Shown here in pieces: positions 1 through 10,049 of a stretch of DNA of 64,000 nt. Source of the stretch: Shewanella eurypsychrophilus (GTDB taxonomy: Bacteria > Pseudomonadota > Gammaproteobacteria > Enterobacterales > Shewanellaceae); assembly GCF_007004545.3 (NCBI RefSeq), contig NZ_CP045503.2, forward strand, positions 1,458,501 to 1,522,500. The letters run 5' to 3'. The first letter of the stretch is position 1, and every line of letters begins with the position of its first letter. The notes beneath the pieces were generated by a model. The model had not been told where the DNA came from. It saw nothing but the letters and a program-made list of their open reading frames with translations, and did no database searches. Position numbers and translations under genes: made by a program.

Positions 1-1145
1 ATGGGCGCACTAAGCGTTAAAACATCTTCAAAAGCCTGCTCGGCGACTCGATAATCAATTCGATAGATGAGACCAGCACCAAAATCAGATTCTGCAGCAA
101 TATAGTGCTTATTGAGTTCATCCTTATGAGCTTTGGCATAGGCTTTACCACCAATGAGACCTAACTCCTCGGCGGCGTAAAGTACGACTCGAATGGTTCT
201 GGCTGGCTTTTGTGGCAAGTCTTGAATCAGTTTTCCTGCAGCAGTCACAATGCCGACACCAGCACCATCATCTAATGCGCCAGTGCCCTCATCCCATGAG
301 TCCAGGTGTGCACCGATAAGTACAATCTCATCGGGCTTGCTTGAGCCTATAATTTCAGCGATGACATTGTAGGAAGTTGTATAGCCATGACTTTGCGGTG
401 TCATCTTAAGATTTAACACCACATTTTGATCGCGCTTAAGCATCAAGTTGAGCTGATCGGCATCAGGGCTTGATAGTGCGGCGGCAGGAATACGTTGAAC
501 ATCATCTTGATAACGCATCATGCCCGTGTGGGCCATTCTGTCATGGTCAGTGCCTATTGAGCGGATGACGATAGCGAGTGCGCCTTTTGTGGCTGCGGCA
601 ACTGCGCCGCGTGAACGACCACCTACGGTTTTACCATAACCCTTGCCGGTTGTGTGACGCTCGGTCTTATGATCGATAAAAGCTATTTTCCCGTTTAATG
701 AGCCCTCAGGCGCTGCTTTTAAATCTGAAAGTGTCTCAAAGCGAACAATGGGTGCGGTGATACCATCAGCAGGGGTCGCTACACTTCCCCCTAAGGCGGT
801 AATAACAAGTCCTTGAGGGTAGGGGGAGATCACCGTCGCTTTTGCACTGCCTCGGTCCCAGACTGGCACCTCTACAGGCTCCTTGTAAACTCTATCGAAG
901 CCTAAACTGTTAAGCTTATCTTCTGCCCATTTGACTGCGATGAGATCTTTTTCACTGCCGGCTAATCTGGGGCCAACTTCGACTGTCAGTGATTCAACCA
1001 GATCATAAGCTAAATTTGATCGTAAGGCTTGTTGCTGTAATTGCTGCGAGATTTGAATATTTTTACTTTCTGACTGTGTACTTTCACAACCCATTAAGCT
1101 GCCGAAAAGCAGACCTATTAGTAGGGTACGACATGTGTTTCTCAT
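1..1145 (-). CDS. M28-family zinc aminopeptidase lipoprotein (3' end missing)
   Basis: The gene enters from the left edge and lacks its C-terminus; about 381 codons are visible. Reading leftward from ATG at 1145, residues 1-20 are a lipoprotein signal ending in the lipobox LMGC (Cys20), so the protein should be anchored in the envelope. A PA-like insert (around residues 110-200) precedes the M28 peptidase domain. Metal-site motifs are visible: GAHLDSWD (His and Asp), GALDDGAG (bridging Asp) and AAEELGL (catalytic Glu and adjacent Glu). The family removes N-terminal residues from peptides using two zinc ions. It is divergent from the ArsR-type gene. The substrate is unknown. The family call is firm, a specific name is not. 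Confidence 0.85.
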   Translation of the reverse strand, partial: MRNTCRTLLIGLLFGSLMGCESTQSESKNIQISQQLQQQALRSNLAYDLVESLTVEVGPRLAGSEKDLIAVKWAEDKLNSLGFDRVYKEPVEVPVWDRGSAKATVISPYPQGLVITALGGSVATPADGITAPIVRFETLSDLKAAPEGSLNGKIAFIDHKTERHTTGKGYGKTVGGRSRGAVAAATKGALAIVIRSIGTDHDRMAHTGMMRYQDDVQRIPAAALSSPDADQLNLMLKRDQNVVLNLKMTPQSHGYTTSYNVIAEIIGSSKPDEIVLIGAHLDSWDEGTGALDDGAGVGIVTAAGKLIQDLPQKPARTIRVVLYAAEELGLIGGKAYAKAHKDELNKHYIAAESDFGAGLIYRIDYRVAEQAFEDVLTLSAP

Positions 1146-1280
1146 AAGTTTCCTTTGTTTTTATTATGTATGTCCCACTTTTGAAAACAATCTAGCAAAA
1201 AGTGTGCTTTATGTCCCGACTATATCTGTAAGGCGACGCTATATTAGTAGCGGGGATTGTTTTAGGAGAAATTGCTCGTA

Positions 1281-1577
1281 ATGAATATTGAATTAATGCA
1301 GCAACGGGCAGACCAAGCCGTTGTGATGTTGAAGGCTTTGGCTAATGAGCGCCGTCTCTTTATCCTATGTTATCTTCTTGATGAAGGTGAGATGTGTGTT
1401 GGTGAGATGAATAAAAAATTGGGATTAAGCCAGTCTGCTTTATCTCAGCATTTAGCTTGGCTTAGAAAAGATAATTTAGTTGAGACCCGTAAGGAAGCTC
1501 AAACAGTATTTTACTCTTTAAAGAGTAAAGAGGTGTCTGAAATTATTAAGCTGCTGAATAACATTTACTGTCACTAA
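1281..1577 (+). CDS. ArsR-family winged-helix transcriptional regulator
   Basis: A 98-residue protein with the compact ArsR/SmtB fold: LKALANERRLFILCYLL (helices 1-2), a helix-turn-helix at GLSQSALSQHLAWLRKDNLV (around residues 45-65) and a beta wing at TRKEAQTVFYSL. I chose ATG 1281 over the in-frame TTG at 1272. The Shine-Dalgarno AGGAG (1264-1268) is only 3 nt from the TTG but 12 nt from the ATG, and family members begin close to this Met. There is a Cys in the ELMQQ..CYLL helix and one in GEMCVGE, the region where metal- or redox-sensing members carry ligands, but no full ELCVCDL motif is seen. Target genes are unknown. Confidence 0.85.
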   Translation: MNIELMQQRADQAVVMLKALANERRLFILCYLLDEGEMCVGEMNKKLGLSQSALSQHLAWLRKDNLVETRKEAQTVFYSLKSKEVSEIIKLLNNIYCH

Positions 1578-1607
1578 CTCTGGTTTATTGACCAGAGTTG
1601 ATTAATA

Positions 1608-1632
1608 AGCAGGGCTATGGCTCTGCTTTTTT
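1608..1632 (+). terminator. Intrinsic terminator after the ArsR-type gene
   Basis: Hairpin AGCAGGGC / GGCTCTGCT (one G-U pair) followed by a T run, 30 bp after the stop codon. Confidence 0.7.
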
Positions 1633-1660
1633 ATGCCCAATGATAAATTTTAGATATAAA

Positions 1661-1686
1661 AAAACCGGCCTAAGCCGGTTTTTTTA
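1661..1686. terminator. Bidirectional terminator between the ArsR-type gene and rpsT
   Basis: Stem AACCGGC-CTAA-GCCGGTT flanked by A and T runs on either side, so it can serve rpsT (minus) and also back up the convergent ArsR-type gene. Confidence 0.85.
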
Positions 1687-1702
1687 AGCATAAACGTAGA
1701 AC

Positions 1703-1969
1703 TTAAGCAGCAAGTGCTTTAATTCTAGTGTTTAGGCGAGACTTCTGACGAGCAGCTCTATTCTTATGAATAAGGCCTTTAGTCGCCATACGGTCAACAA
1801 TTGGTTGTGCAGCATTAAATGCTTCAGTAGCCGCTTTGTGATCGCCAGCATTAATTGCAACGATAACTTTCTTTACGTATGAACGTAACATTGAACGACG
1901 GCTAGCGTTATGCTGACGACGTTTTTCAGATTGAAGCGCGCGCTTCTTTGCAGACTTGCTATTAGCCAA
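1703..1969 (-). CDS. rpsT: 30S ribosomal protein S20
   Basis: An 88-residue basic protein starting [18 protein letters not shown] and ending [11 protein letters not shown], full length for bacterial S20. It binds 16S rRNA helices in the 30S body. It is a single gene on the minus strand, transcribed away from murJ and ending just before a strong hairpin terminator. The start codon is ATG at 1969 after an AGGAG-like site in the minus strand. The rpsT/murJ divergent order is common in gammaproteobacteria. S20 in enterics represses its own translation; nothing here tests that. Confidence 0.98.
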   Translation of the reverse strand: MANSKSAKKRALQSEKRRQHNASRRSMLRSYVKKVIVAINAGDHKAATEAFNAAQPIVDRMATKGLIHKNRAARQKSRLNTRIKALAA

Positions 1970-2215
1970 GGTGCAACTCCTAAATAGGGTTAGATATTTT
2001 AAAGGTCGGGAATATGCCTCTTTTTTGTCACTTTGTCAATGACAATGATTGAATCTTTATCTTAAAGATAAATTAATCCAACCAGACTTGGCTATCTTCA
2101 ACCTAACTCGTGTAATATGGGCGCTAATTCTAGCAGCATTTATTAGGCTGTGACAGGGGGAAAATCACTTTTGATACGACTCACCTGAACTATTTCGCTC
2201 AGATCAGGGGGTTTT

Positions 2216-3775
2216 TTGAGTAGAAAACTATTGAAGTCAGGCATGATTGTTAGTGCTATGACGTTGATTTCTCGTGTGTTGGGTTTAGTCAGGGATGTCG
2301 TTATTGCCAACCTGATGGGAGCCGGAACCAGTGCCGACGTATTTTTCTTTGCCAATAAAATTCCTAATTTTTTAAGAAGACTTTTCGCTGAAGGTGCTTT
2401 TGCACAGGCATTTGTCCCTGTATTAACGGAATATCAACAGAAACAAACCTCAGATGAGATCAGAGATTTGTTGTCTAAGGTTGCGGGAACTTTAGGCGTT
2501 ATTATCACCCTAGTAACCGCTGTCGGTGTTATTGGTTCTCCAGTATTAACGGCTCTTTTTGGTGGCGGTTGGTTTTTAGCCTGGGTCAATGATGAACCTG
2601 ATGGCGCGAAATTTGAACTCGCTTCATTGATGTTAAAAATTACCTTCCCCTATCTATGGTTTATCACTTTCACCGCGCTTGCTGGCTCTATTTTGAATAG
2701 TCGAGGCCGATTTGCCGTTTCGGCTTTCACGCCTGTTTTTTTAAATATTGCCATCATCAGTGCAGCGATATTTATTTCGCCTAATATGGAGCAAGCCGAA
2801 ATTGGTTTGGCTATTGGTGTTTTTTTAGGTGGTTTGATTCAGTTCTTATTCCAAATTCCTTTCTTGATTAAAGAAAAGGCGCTGGTTAAGCCCGTGTGGG
2901 GTTGGAAGCATCCGGGGGTCACCAAAATCCGTACCTTGATGCTCCCGGCGATTTTTGGTGTTTCAGTGTCTCAAATCAATCTATTGCTAGATACCTTCAT
3001 TGCCAGCTTCTTAATGACAGGGTCCATTAGTTATCTTTATTATTCAGATCGATTACTCGAATTTCCCTTAGGCTTATTTGGAATCGCGATAGCAACGGTT
3101 ATTTTGCCTGCGCTGTCGAAGAAACACGTCAATGCTGAAGAAAAAGAGTTCGAGTCCACCATGGACTGGGGGGTTAAAGCCATCCTACTACTGGGTATGC
3201 CAGCCATGTGTGGATTGATTGTATTAGCAAAGCCTATGCTGATGGTGCTATTTATGCGAGGTGAATTTACTTTGCATCATGTGGAAATGGCATCTTATAG
3301 CTTAATGGCATACGGCTGTGGTTTATTGAGCTTCATGTTGATCAAGGTATTAGCACCGGGTTATTACTCGAGGCAGGATACTAAAACACCAGTACGTTAT
3401 GGCATTATCGCTATGGTGAGCAATATGGTGTTTAACCTTATTCTCGCCTTTCCCTTCGGTTATGTTGGTTTAGCGCTGGCAACGTCAATGTCCGCGTTCC
3501 TTAATGCTGGTTTACTCTATCGAGGTTTGCATAAAGCGGGGGTTTATAGAGTGAGTAAGCAAACTGGTCTTTTCTTTGTTAAGGCGCTGCTATCTTCCTG
3601 TGTAATGGTAGGCCTGCTGCTTTACTTCCTCCCATCTCAAGAGGTGTGGGTTGCACAAGCTTTCCATGAACGAGCGGTAGCTCTGTTAATGTTAATTGTA
3701 GCTGGAGGCGGGAGTTATCTATTGAGCATGGTGATATGTGGGGTTAGACCCTGGAAATTAAAAACCGGCCTTTAG
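2216..3775 (+). CDS. murJ: Lipid II flippase MurJ
   Basis: A 519-residue polytopic membrane protein with about 14 predicted transmembrane helices. It carries MurJ/MviN hallmarks near the N-terminus: SRVLGLVRDVVIANLMGAG, ADVFFFANKIPNFLRRLFAEGA and the AFVPVL segment. It flips the peptidoglycan precursor lipid II to the periplasmic face. The start is TTG at 2216 (AGGGGG at 2206-2211). The first ATG would lie nine codons later and would cut into the conserved MSRKLLKSG start of Shewanella homologues. It stands upstream of ribF with a gap of about 190 bp that contains a possible promoter (TATAAT-like near 3924). Confidence 0.96.
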   Translation: MSRKLLKSGMIVSAMTLISRVLGLVRDVVIANLMGAGTSADVFFFANKIPNFLRRLFAEGAFAQAFVPVLTEYQQKQTSDEIRDLLSKVAGTLGVIITLVTAVGVIGSPVLTALFGGGWFLAWVNDEPDGAKFELASLMLKITFPYLWFITFTALAGSILNSRGRFAVSAFTPVFLNIAIISAAIFISPNMEQAEIGLAIGVFLGGLIQFLFQIPFLIKEKALVKPVWGWKHPGVTKIRTLMLPAIFGVSVSQINLLLDTFIASFLMTGSISYLYYSDRLLEFPLGLFGIAIATVILPALSKKHVNAEEKEFESTMDWGVKAILLLGMPAMCGLIVLAKPMLMVLFMRGEFTLHHVEMASYSLMAYGCGLLSFMLIKVLAPGYYSRQDTKTPVRYGIIAMVSNMVFNLILAFPFGYVGLALATSMSAFLNAGLLYRGLHKAGVYRVSKQTGLFFVKALLSSCVMVGLLLYFLPSQEVWVAQAFHERAVALLMLIVAGGGSYLLSMVICGVRPWKLKTGL

Positions 3776-3965
3776 TATTTTAAAGCTAATGAGTGGTTGA
3801 GATTATGCGACATTTATTGATATATGACCTGCTATTTATGCAGAGGGTATGCTCAATTGTTCTCGTTAAAATGGACATCAACCCCTTCAGAGAAAGATCA
3901 TTGCTGATTATCCTTGTCAGCTGGTATATAATCCGCCCACTTGGGCCTGCAATTTATGTGATGTA

Positions 3966-4901
3966 ATGGAACTAATCCGCGGTATACACAATATTTTACC
4001 AGCACATCATGGTTGTGTTCTCACTATCGGAAATTTTGATGGGGTTCACCGCGGCCATGCTGAAGTGATCACTAAGCTGGTCAAAAAGGCGAGGCAGCTA
4101 AATGTTCCTGCCACCTTAATGACATTTGAACCTCAGCCACAAGAGATGTTTAGAGGCGATAAGGCACCGGCCAGACTGAGTATTCTCAGAGATAAGATAG
4201 TCTTACTCGAAGAACTTGGGATTGATAGGTTAGTATGTATTAACTTCAATGAGAAATTTGCCAATTTGCCAGCCGAAGCGTTTATCGAGAACTTACTCGT
4301 TAACTCTTTAGGGGTTAAATATCTGGTGATAGGCGACGATTTCTGTTTCGGTAAACAGCGTCAAGGCAATTTTAAGATGCTGAAAGACGCCGGTGAAAAG
4401 CACCAATTTGCAGTCGTTAGCACTCAAAGTTTTGTGTTGGGTGACAAGCGAGTCAGTTCTACTGAGATTAGAAAGCAACTGGCTCAAGGTAACTTGGAGC
4501 AAGCAAGACGCTTACTTGGTCATCCTTTTACCTTGTGCGGCAAAGTGGCACACGGTGAAAAACTTGGCCGAACATTAGGCTTTCCCACTGCCAATGTTGC
4601 ACTAAAGCGTCAAGTGTCTCCGGTGAGAGGCGTCTTTGCGGTAAAGATACATTGGGATGACAGTGATATTTATGAAGGCGTGGCCAATGTTGGATTTAGA
4701 CCAACAGTCAATGGCCAGGTTTGTCAATTAGAGGTACACCTCTTTGACTTCGATGGCGACCTTTATGGTCGTACCGTTGAAGTGGAATTGGTCGCTAAGA
4801 TTAGAGATGAGCAGCCATTCAAGTCTTTGGATGCGCTGAAAAAACAAATTAACAATGATGCAAACAAAGCCAAAGATCTACTTGGCTTCGATGCAAGCTA
4901 A
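3966..4901 (+). CDS. ribF: Bifunctional riboflavin kinase / FAD synthetase
   Basis: 311 residues in two domains. The N-terminal FMN adenylyltransferase has the nucleotidyl-transferase signature GNFDGVHRGH (around residues 22-31) and the SSTEIRK motif near 160. The C-terminal riboflavin kinase domain has GHPFTLCGKV, GRTLGFPTAN and the ANVGFRPTVNG segment. It converts riboflavin to FMN and then FAD in the cytoplasm. It is followed after 33 bp by ileS, the standard gammaproteobacterial ribF-ileS-lspA-fkpB-ispH order. No FMN riboswitch is recognisable upstream. Confidence 0.97.
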   Translation: MELIRGIHNILPAHHGCVLTIGNFDGVHRGHAEVITKLVKKARQLNVPATLMTFEPQPQEMFRGDKAPARLSILRDKIVLLEELGIDRLVCINFNEKFANLPAEAFIENLLVNSLGVKYLVIGDDFCFGKQRQGNFKMLKDAGEKHQFAVVSTQSFVLGDKRVSSTEIRKQLAQGNLEQARRLLGHPFTLCGKVAHGEKLGRTLGFPTANVALKRQVSPVRGVFAVKIHWDDSDIYEGVANVGFRPTVNGQVCQLEVHLFDFDGDLYGRTVEVELVAKIRDEQPFKSLDALKKQINNDANKAKDLLGFDAS

Positions 4902-4934
4902 ACCTATTTAGCAAACATGAATGGTATGGGATTA

Positions 4935-7757
4935 ATGAGCGACTATAAATCTACTTTGAATTTGCCGGAAACTGAGTTTCCGATGCGTGGGAATCTGGCT
5001 AATCGTGAGCCAGAGATGTTGAAGTCCTGGACGGAAGATGGGCTGTATCAGCAGATCCGTGATAGCCGTATTGGCCGTAAGCCGTTCATTTTGCATGATG
5101 GCCCTCCTTATGCCAATGGTGATATCCATATTGGTCACTCAGTTAATAAAATTCTGAAAGACATTATTGTTAAGTCTAAAACCCTGTCTGGTTTCGACGC
5201 ACCATATATTCCTGGCTGGGATTGTCATGGTCTACCTATTGAGCTGAAAGTTGAGCAGAAGATAGGTAAACCAGGCCATAAGGTGACTGCTAGCGAGTTT
5301 CGTGAGAAGTGTCGTGAATATGCGGCTAAGCAAGTTAATGGTCAGCGTGAAGACTTTATTCGTTTAGGTGTGTTTGCTGATTGGTATAACCCATATTTGA
5401 CGATGGATTTTAATACCGAAGCCAATATCGTGCGTTCACTGTCTAAAGTGATTGAAAGCGGTCATTTACATAAAGGCGTTAAGCCTGTTCATTGGTGTAC
5501 CGATTGTGGTTCTGCATTGGCAGAAGCGGAAGTTGAGTATGAAGACAAGAAGTCTCCGGCTATCGATGTCGCCTTTGTTGCAGCTGATAAGCCAGCTTTA
5601 CTCGCCAAATTTGGTGGTGTAGAGGTTGCAGGCTCTGTGTCTATGGTTATCTGGACCACGACACCGTGGACGTTACCTGCTAACCGTGCACTTTCTATCG
5701 CAGCCGACCTCGATTACTCATTGGTTGAATTTGTCAAAGATGGTGAAGCTCGCGTTATCATTGTTGCCGAGGCCCTCATTGAGTCGTGCATGGAGCGCTA
5801 CAGCGTTGACGCTCATAAGGTCATTGCTCAGGTTAAAGGTCAAGAGCTGGAACTGTTACGCTTCAATCACCCATTTTATGGCTTCGATGTGCCTGTCATC
5901 TTAGGTGATCACGTTACTGTCGATTCTGGTACTGGTGTTGTTCATACCGCGCCTGGCCACGGACAGGATGATTTTGTGATTGGTCAGAAGTATGGCCTTG
6001 AAGTGGCTAACCCTGTTGGCGACAACGGTGTTTACAAGCCTGACACTGAAATATTTGCTGGTCAGCATGTATTTAAAGCTAATGCTAATGTGGTTACGCT
6101 TCTTGAAGAGAAGGGCGCATTGATTAAGCATGAGACTATTCTTCATAGTTACCCACATTGCTGGCGTCATAAGACCCCGATTATCTTTAGAGCTACCCCT
6201 CAGTGGTTTATCTCTATGGATCAAAAAGGGCTAAGAAAGCAAGCGCTTGGTGAGATAGAAAAGACTCAGTGGATCCCTGATTGGGGCCAGAACCGTATCG
6301 AGAAGATGGTAGAAAACCGTCCAGATTGGTGTATCTCTCGCCAGCGTACATGGGGCGTACCTATTGCGCTATTCGTCCATCGTGAAACTGATGAACTGCA
6401 CCCTGATAGCGTCTCTCTGATGGAGCGTGTTGCCAATAAGATTGAGCAGCAAGGTATCCAAGCTTGGTGGGATCTCGATGCATCAGAATTGCTCGGTGAT
6501 GAAGCAGACCAATACCGTAAAGTGACTGACACATTAGATGTATGGTATGACTCAGGTTCTAGCTTCTCATCTGTGGTTGCATCACGTCCTGAATATAAAG
6601 GTCATGATATCGACCTTTACTTGGAAGGTAGCGATCAGCATCGCGGCTGGTTTATGTCATCTTTGATGATCTCAACCGCTATGAACGGTAAAGCCCCCTA
6701 TAAGCAAGTGCTTACTCATGGTTTCACCGTTGATGGTAATGGACGCAAGATGTCTAAGTCTGTGGGTAATGTTATTGCTCCACAGCATGTGACCAATAAA
6801 CTTGGCGCAGACATTTTACGTTTATGGGTTGCTGCAACTGATTACAGTGGCGAGATGACTGTATCAGATGAAATCCTTAAGCGAAGTGCCGATGCTTATC
6901 GCCGTATTCGTAATACGGCTCGCTTCTTACTTGCTAACATTAATGGTTTTGATCCCGTTAAAGATGCAGTTGCTATTGAAGACATGGTTGCATTAGATCG
7001 CTGGGTTGTCCGTCGTGCTACAGCGCTTCAGGAAGAGTTACTGGAAGCTTATTCAGAATATAACTTCCACTCAGTGACTCAGAAGTTGATGCAGTTCTGT
7101 TCCGTTGAACTCGGTAGTTTCTACTTAGACATCATTAAAGACAGACAGTACACTGCGAAAGGTGATAGCCATGCACGTCGTAGCTGTCAAACTGCCTTGT
7201 ATTTGATTTCAGAGGCTATGGTTCGCTGGATCGCGCCTATTCTGTCTTTCACCGCCGATGAGATCTGGAAGTTACTTCCTGGTGAAAGAGATGCTTATGT
7301 GTTCACCCAAGAATGGTTCGAAGGCCTTGAGTCTGTCACGCTTGAGTCAGACCTCAGTGATGAACTTTGGACTCAGTTGATACTTGTTCGTGGCGAAGTG
7401 AATAAGGTGATTGAACAAGCGCGTCGTGAAAAGCAGATTGGTGGTTCGCTTGAAGCGGAAATTACCTTGTATGCCGATGAATCATTAGCGCAATCACTTA
7501 ACACCTTAGGTGATGAGTTGAGATTTGTGTTACTCACATCTAAGACCCAAGTGTTACCACTTGCAGATGCACCTGCAGATGTCATTGAGACAGAAATGCC
7601 AGCACTTAAACTTGGCATGTTAAAAGCGGTCACTGAGAAGTGTGAGCGTTGTTGGCATCACAGAGAGGATGTTGGACAGATTGAAACTCATCCAACCTTA
7701 TGTACTCGCTGTGTGACCAATATCGAAGGCGAAGGTGAAGTGCGTCAGTTTGCATAA
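4935..7757 (+). CDS. ileS: Isoleucyl-tRNA synthetase
   Basis: A class I aminoacyl-tRNA synthetase of 940 residues from ATG 4935 (upstream in-frame ATGs at 4917 and 4926 give 6 or 3 extra residues; [11 protein letters not shown] matches the usual start). The HIGH motif occurs as GDIHIGHS (around residue 60) and KMSKS as [10 protein letters not shown] (around 600). The editing CP1 domain contains [13 protein letters not shown] and [11 protein letters not shown]. The C-terminal zinc ribbon shows CERCWHH..CTRC. It charges tRNA-Ile in the cytoplasm and is essential. It is probably cotranscribed with ribF. Confidence 0.97.
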   Translation: MSDYKSTLNLPETEFPMRGNLANREPEMLKSWTEDGLYQQIRDSRIGRKPFILHDGPPYANGDIHIGHSVNKILKDIIVKSKTLSGFDAPYIPGWDCHGLPIELKVEQKIGKPGHKVTASEFREKCREYAAKQVNGQREDFIRLGVFADWYNPYLTMDFNTEANIVRSLSKVIESGHLHKGVKPVHWCTDCGSALAEAEVEYEDKKSPAIDVAFVAADKPALLAKFGGVEVAGSVSMVIWTTTPWTLPANRALSIAADLDYSLVEFVKDGEARVIIVAEALIESCMERYSVDAHKVIAQVKGQELELLRFNHPFYGFDVPVILGDHVTVDSGTGVVHTAPGHGQDDFVIGQKYGLEVANPVGDNGVYKPDTEIFAGQHVFKANANVVTLLEEKGALIKHETILHSYPHCWRHKTPIIFRATPQWFISMDQKGLRKQALGEIEKTQWIPDWGQNRIEKMVENRPDWCISRQRTWGVPIALFVHRETDELHPDSVSLMERVANKIEQQGIQAWWDLDASELLGDEADQYRKVTDTLDVWYDSGSSFSSVVASRPEYKGHDIDLYLEGSDQHRGWFMSSLMISTAMNGKAPYKQVLTHGFTVDGNGRKMSKSVGNVIAPQHVTNKLGADILRLWVAATDYSGEMTVSDEILKRSADAYRRIRNTARFLLANINGFDPVKDAVAIEDMVALDRWVVRRATALQEELLEAYSEYNFHSVTQKLMQFCSVELGSFYLDIIKDRQYTAKGDSHARRSCQTALYLISEAMVRWIAPILSFTADEIWKLLPGERDAYVFTQEWFEGLESVTLESDLSDELWTQLILVRGEVNKVIEQARREKQIGGSLEAEITLYADESLAQSLNTLGDELRFVLLTSKTQVLPLADAPADVIETEMPALKLGMLKAVTEKCERCWHHREDVGQIETHPTLCTRCVTNIEGEGEVRQFA

Positions 7758-7771
7758 ATCATAAAGCTAAG

Positions 7772-7806
7772 AGCCTGATAATGTTTGTTATCAGGCTTAT
7801 TTATTT
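7772..7806 (+). terminator. Hairpin after ileS
   Basis: Perfect 10-bp stem AGCCTGATAA / TTATCAGGCT with a 6-nt loop followed by TATTTATTTT. It is probably a partial terminator ending the ribF-ileS transcript. Confidence 0.6.
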
Positions 7807-7860
7807 TGATTATGAGTTGAAGCCTATATGGGTAAACTCAATATGATAAACAACATGAAG

Positions 7861-7886
7861 TGACGCTGATTTGCGTCATTTTTTTT
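7861..7886 (+). terminator. Terminator/attenuator just before lspA
   Basis: Stem TGACGC-TGATTT-GCGTCA followed by eight T. It ends 14 bp before the lspA start codon, right against the lspA ribosome-binding site (AAGAGGAAGG). Confidence 0.7.
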
Positions 7887-7900
7887 AAGAGGAAGGCTCA

Positions 7901-8431
7901 ATGCCATCTAATTGGAAAGAAAGCGGCTTACGCTGGTACTGGGTAGTTGTACTGGTATTTATCGCTGACCAAGTCTCTAAGCAATGGGTTTTGGCTAATT
8001 TTGAGCTTTATGAGTCAATCAAGCTATTGCCCATTTTTAGTTTTACTTATGTACGAAATTACGGTGCGGCTTTTAGTTTCTTGAGTGATGCTGGAGGTTG
8101 GCAGAAATGGTTGTTTACCTTTATCGCCATTGGCTTTAGTACTTTGTTGACTATTTGGCTTAGAAAGCAGCCAACACAGATGTGGCGATTGAACTTAGCA
8201 TATACTTTGGTTATTGGTGGTGCTCTGGGGAATTTAATCGACCGCCTTCAACACGGTTTTGTAGTAGATTTCATAGACTTCTACTGGAACAAGAGTCATT
8301 TCCCCGCGTTTAATATTGCAGATTCTGCCATCTGCGTCGGTGCTGCATTAATTATCATCGATTCTTTTATCTCAGATCGGGATGAGAAGCGCAACAAAGC
8401 CCAAGATAAAAAAAGTACTGCTAAGGAGTAA
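7901..8431 (+). CDS. lspA: Prolipoprotein signal peptidase (signal peptidase II)
   Basis: A 176-residue inner-membrane aspartic protease with four predicted transmembrane helices. Family motifs are in order: ADQVSK near residue 22, YVRNYGAAFSFL near 48, GALGNLIDRL and VVDFIDFYW around 105-125 (first catalytic Asp), and FNIADSAI (second catalytic Asp). It removes signal peptides from diacylglyceryl-modified lipoproteins, which here would include the M28, GH20 and DUF4136 lipoproteins. Its stop codon is 4 bp before the TTG start of fkpB, so the two are cotranscribed. Confidence 0.97.
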   Translation: MPSNWKESGLRWYWVVVLVFIADQVSKQWVLANFELYESIKLLPIFSFTYVRNYGAAFSFLSDAGGWQKWLFTFIAIGFSTLLTIWLRKQPTQMWRLNLAYTLVIGGALGNLIDRLQHGFVVDFIDFYWNKSHFPAFNIADSAICVGAALIIIDSFISDRDEKRNKAQDKKSTAKE

Positions 8432-8435
8432 TGCT

Positions 8436-8858
8436 TTGACTGATGAACGTTCTATTTTATGCCATATGAATATCGTGCTTGAAGATGGCTCGACAGCCGA
8501 TAGCACTAAAGCTTCAGGAAAACCTGCGCGGCTGAATATTGGTGATGAAAGTTTAAGCCCCGCGTTTGAAGCGCAGATCCAAGCTTTGTCTGAAGGTGAC
8601 TCACACACATTTACCTTAGCGGCAATTGACGCATTTGGAGAGTCTAATCCTGATGCCATTCACCATATGGACAGAAGTAAATTCCCTGCAGATATGGCGC
8701 TCGAGCCCGGTGTTATCGTTAGCTTTGGCGGCCCTGGGGGGAGTGAAATCCCCGGTATAGTGCGGGATGTCGTTGGTGACTCTGTGACGGTTGATCTTAA
8801 CCATCCTCTTGCAGGTCAAGTGCTCACGTTTGAGCTAGAAGTGGTTCAGGTACTTTAA
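8436..8858 (+). CDS. fkpB: FKBP-type peptidyl-prolyl cis-trans isomerase, SlpA/FkpB type
   Basis: 140 residues with a short FKBP domain interrupted by an IF (insert-in-flap) region: MNIVLEDGSTADST at the N-terminus, ALSEGDSHTF, and the C-terminal signature NHPLAGQVLTFELEV. It speeds proline isomerisation and has chaperone activity in the cytoplasm. The start is TTG 8436, with AAGGAG (8423-8428) 7 nt upstream and 4 bp after the lspA stop. An upstream in-frame extension would overlap lspA and is unlikely. The lspA-fkpB-ispH order is the classic enteric arrangement. Confidence 0.93.
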   Translation: MTDERSILCHMNIVLEDGSTADSTKASGKPARLNIGDESLSPAFEAQIQALSEGDSHTFTLAAIDAFGESNPDAIHHMDRSKFPADMALEPGVIVSFGGPGGSEIPGIVRDVVGDSVTVDLNHPLAGQVLTFELEVVQVL

Positions 8859-8861
8859 CCT

Positions 8862-9809
8862 ATGAATAAACCAAACAGTCTTCAGATCAAACTCGCCAAC
8901 CCTAGAGGTTTTTGTGCTGGTGTAGATCGTGCGATAAGCATTGTTGAAAGGGCGTTGGAGCTATTCTCTCCGCCAATATATGTCCGCCATGAAGTGGTAC
9001 ATAATCGTTATGTAGTGCAGAATCTTAAAGATCGCGGCGCGGTATTTGTGGAGGAGCTAGACCAAGTTCCTGATGACAGTATTGTCATATTCAGTGCGCA
9101 TGGTGTTTCACAGGCCGTTAGGGCAGAAGCCAAGCGACGAAGCCTTAAAGTCTTTGATGCAACTTGTCCTCTGGTGACTAAAGTGCACCTGCAAGTGACG
9201 CGTGCAAGCCGTAAAGGTGTTGAATGTATACTCATAGGTCATGCAGGCCATCCTGAGGTCGAAGGCACTATGGGGCAGTATAGTAACCCCGAAGGCAGTG
9301 TGTTACTGGTTGAATCTCCAGAGGATGTCGCTAACCTAGTTGTTAAAGACTCTGAGAATCTGTGTTTTGTCACTCAGACAACGCTATCTATGGATGATAC
9401 TGCCGATGTCATTGCTGCGCTGCAGAAACGTTTTCCATCTATTGAAGGGCCGCGTAAAGATGATATCTGTTATGCGACCCAAAATAGACAGGATGCCGTG
9501 CGAAATGTCGCTGATGATGTAGATCTGTTTATTGTTGTTGGCTCGAAGAACTCTTCGAACTCAAACCGGCTAAGAGAACTGGCACAAAAGCGAGGCACTC
9601 AAGCTTATCTTGTCGATAATGCAGATGATATTGATGCTGGCTGGTTTGCTAATGTCACTCGTGTTGCTGTTACTGCAGGCGCATCGGCTCCTGAAGTACT
9701 GGTAAAACAAGTGATTGATGCCATTGCTGAGCTCGCACCAAGCGTGATCACTGAAGTCGAAGGGCGAAAAGAGGATACGGTTTTTGCTGTTCCTGCCGAA
9801 TTAAGATAA
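8862..9809 (+). CDS. ispH: 4-hydroxy-3-methylbut-2-enyl diphosphate reductase
   Basis: 315 residues, last enzyme of the MEP isoprenoid pathway, giving IPP and DMAPP. The three Fe-S cluster cysteines are in PRGFCAGV (near 19), DATCPLV (near 103) and DDICYAT (near 204). Substrate-binding His residues are in HEVVHNRY and [14 protein letters not shown], and the [10 protein letters not shown] phosphate-binding motif is present. It starts 3 bp after the fkpB stop, so it is translationally close-coupled, and ends before a strong hairpin terminator at 9839. Confidence 0.97.
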   Translation: MNKPNSLQIKLANPRGFCAGVDRAISIVERALELFSPPIYVRHEVVHNRYVVQNLKDRGAVFVEELDQVPDDSIVIFSAHGVSQAVRAEAKRRSLKVFDATCPLVTKVHLQVTRASRKGVECILIGHAGHPEVEGTMGQYSNPEGSVLLVESPEDVANLVVKDSENLCFVTQTTLSMDDTADVIAALQKRFPSIEGPRKDDICYATQNRQDAVRNVADDVDLFIVVGSKNSSNSNRLRELAQKRGTQAYLVDNADDIDAGWFANVTRVAVTAGASAPEVLVKQVIDAIAELAPSVITEVEGRKEDTVFAVPAELR

Positions 9810-9838
9810 AACGTGTAAAAATCATAATAATAAAAATG

Positions 9839-9863
9839 AAGGAGGCCAAAAGCCTCCTTTTTT
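9839..9863 (+). terminator. Terminator of the lspA-fkpB-ispH unit
   Basis: Stem AAGGAGGC / GCCTCCTT with loop CAAAA and a T run. Confidence 0.9.
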
Positions 9864-10049
9864 ATTGCCTGAAAAACAAACAAGATCTAAAAGGTGACAT
9901 TTTTAGATGCTAATATTACTAGCGCGTAACATTCGACTCATCTATGATTAACCAACACTCTGCTTTAAAATGCTAACTTACAGATTTTTAACAGGTAAAC
10001 CTTGAAAATAAGCGTCAATTATGTGACGAACGAAGGAGGATTGACGCAA

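Noticed and set aside
3776..3965. FMN riboswitch before ribF
   Set aside because: No RFN-type conserved helices are seen; in these bacteria that riboswitch normally precedes ribB, not ribF.
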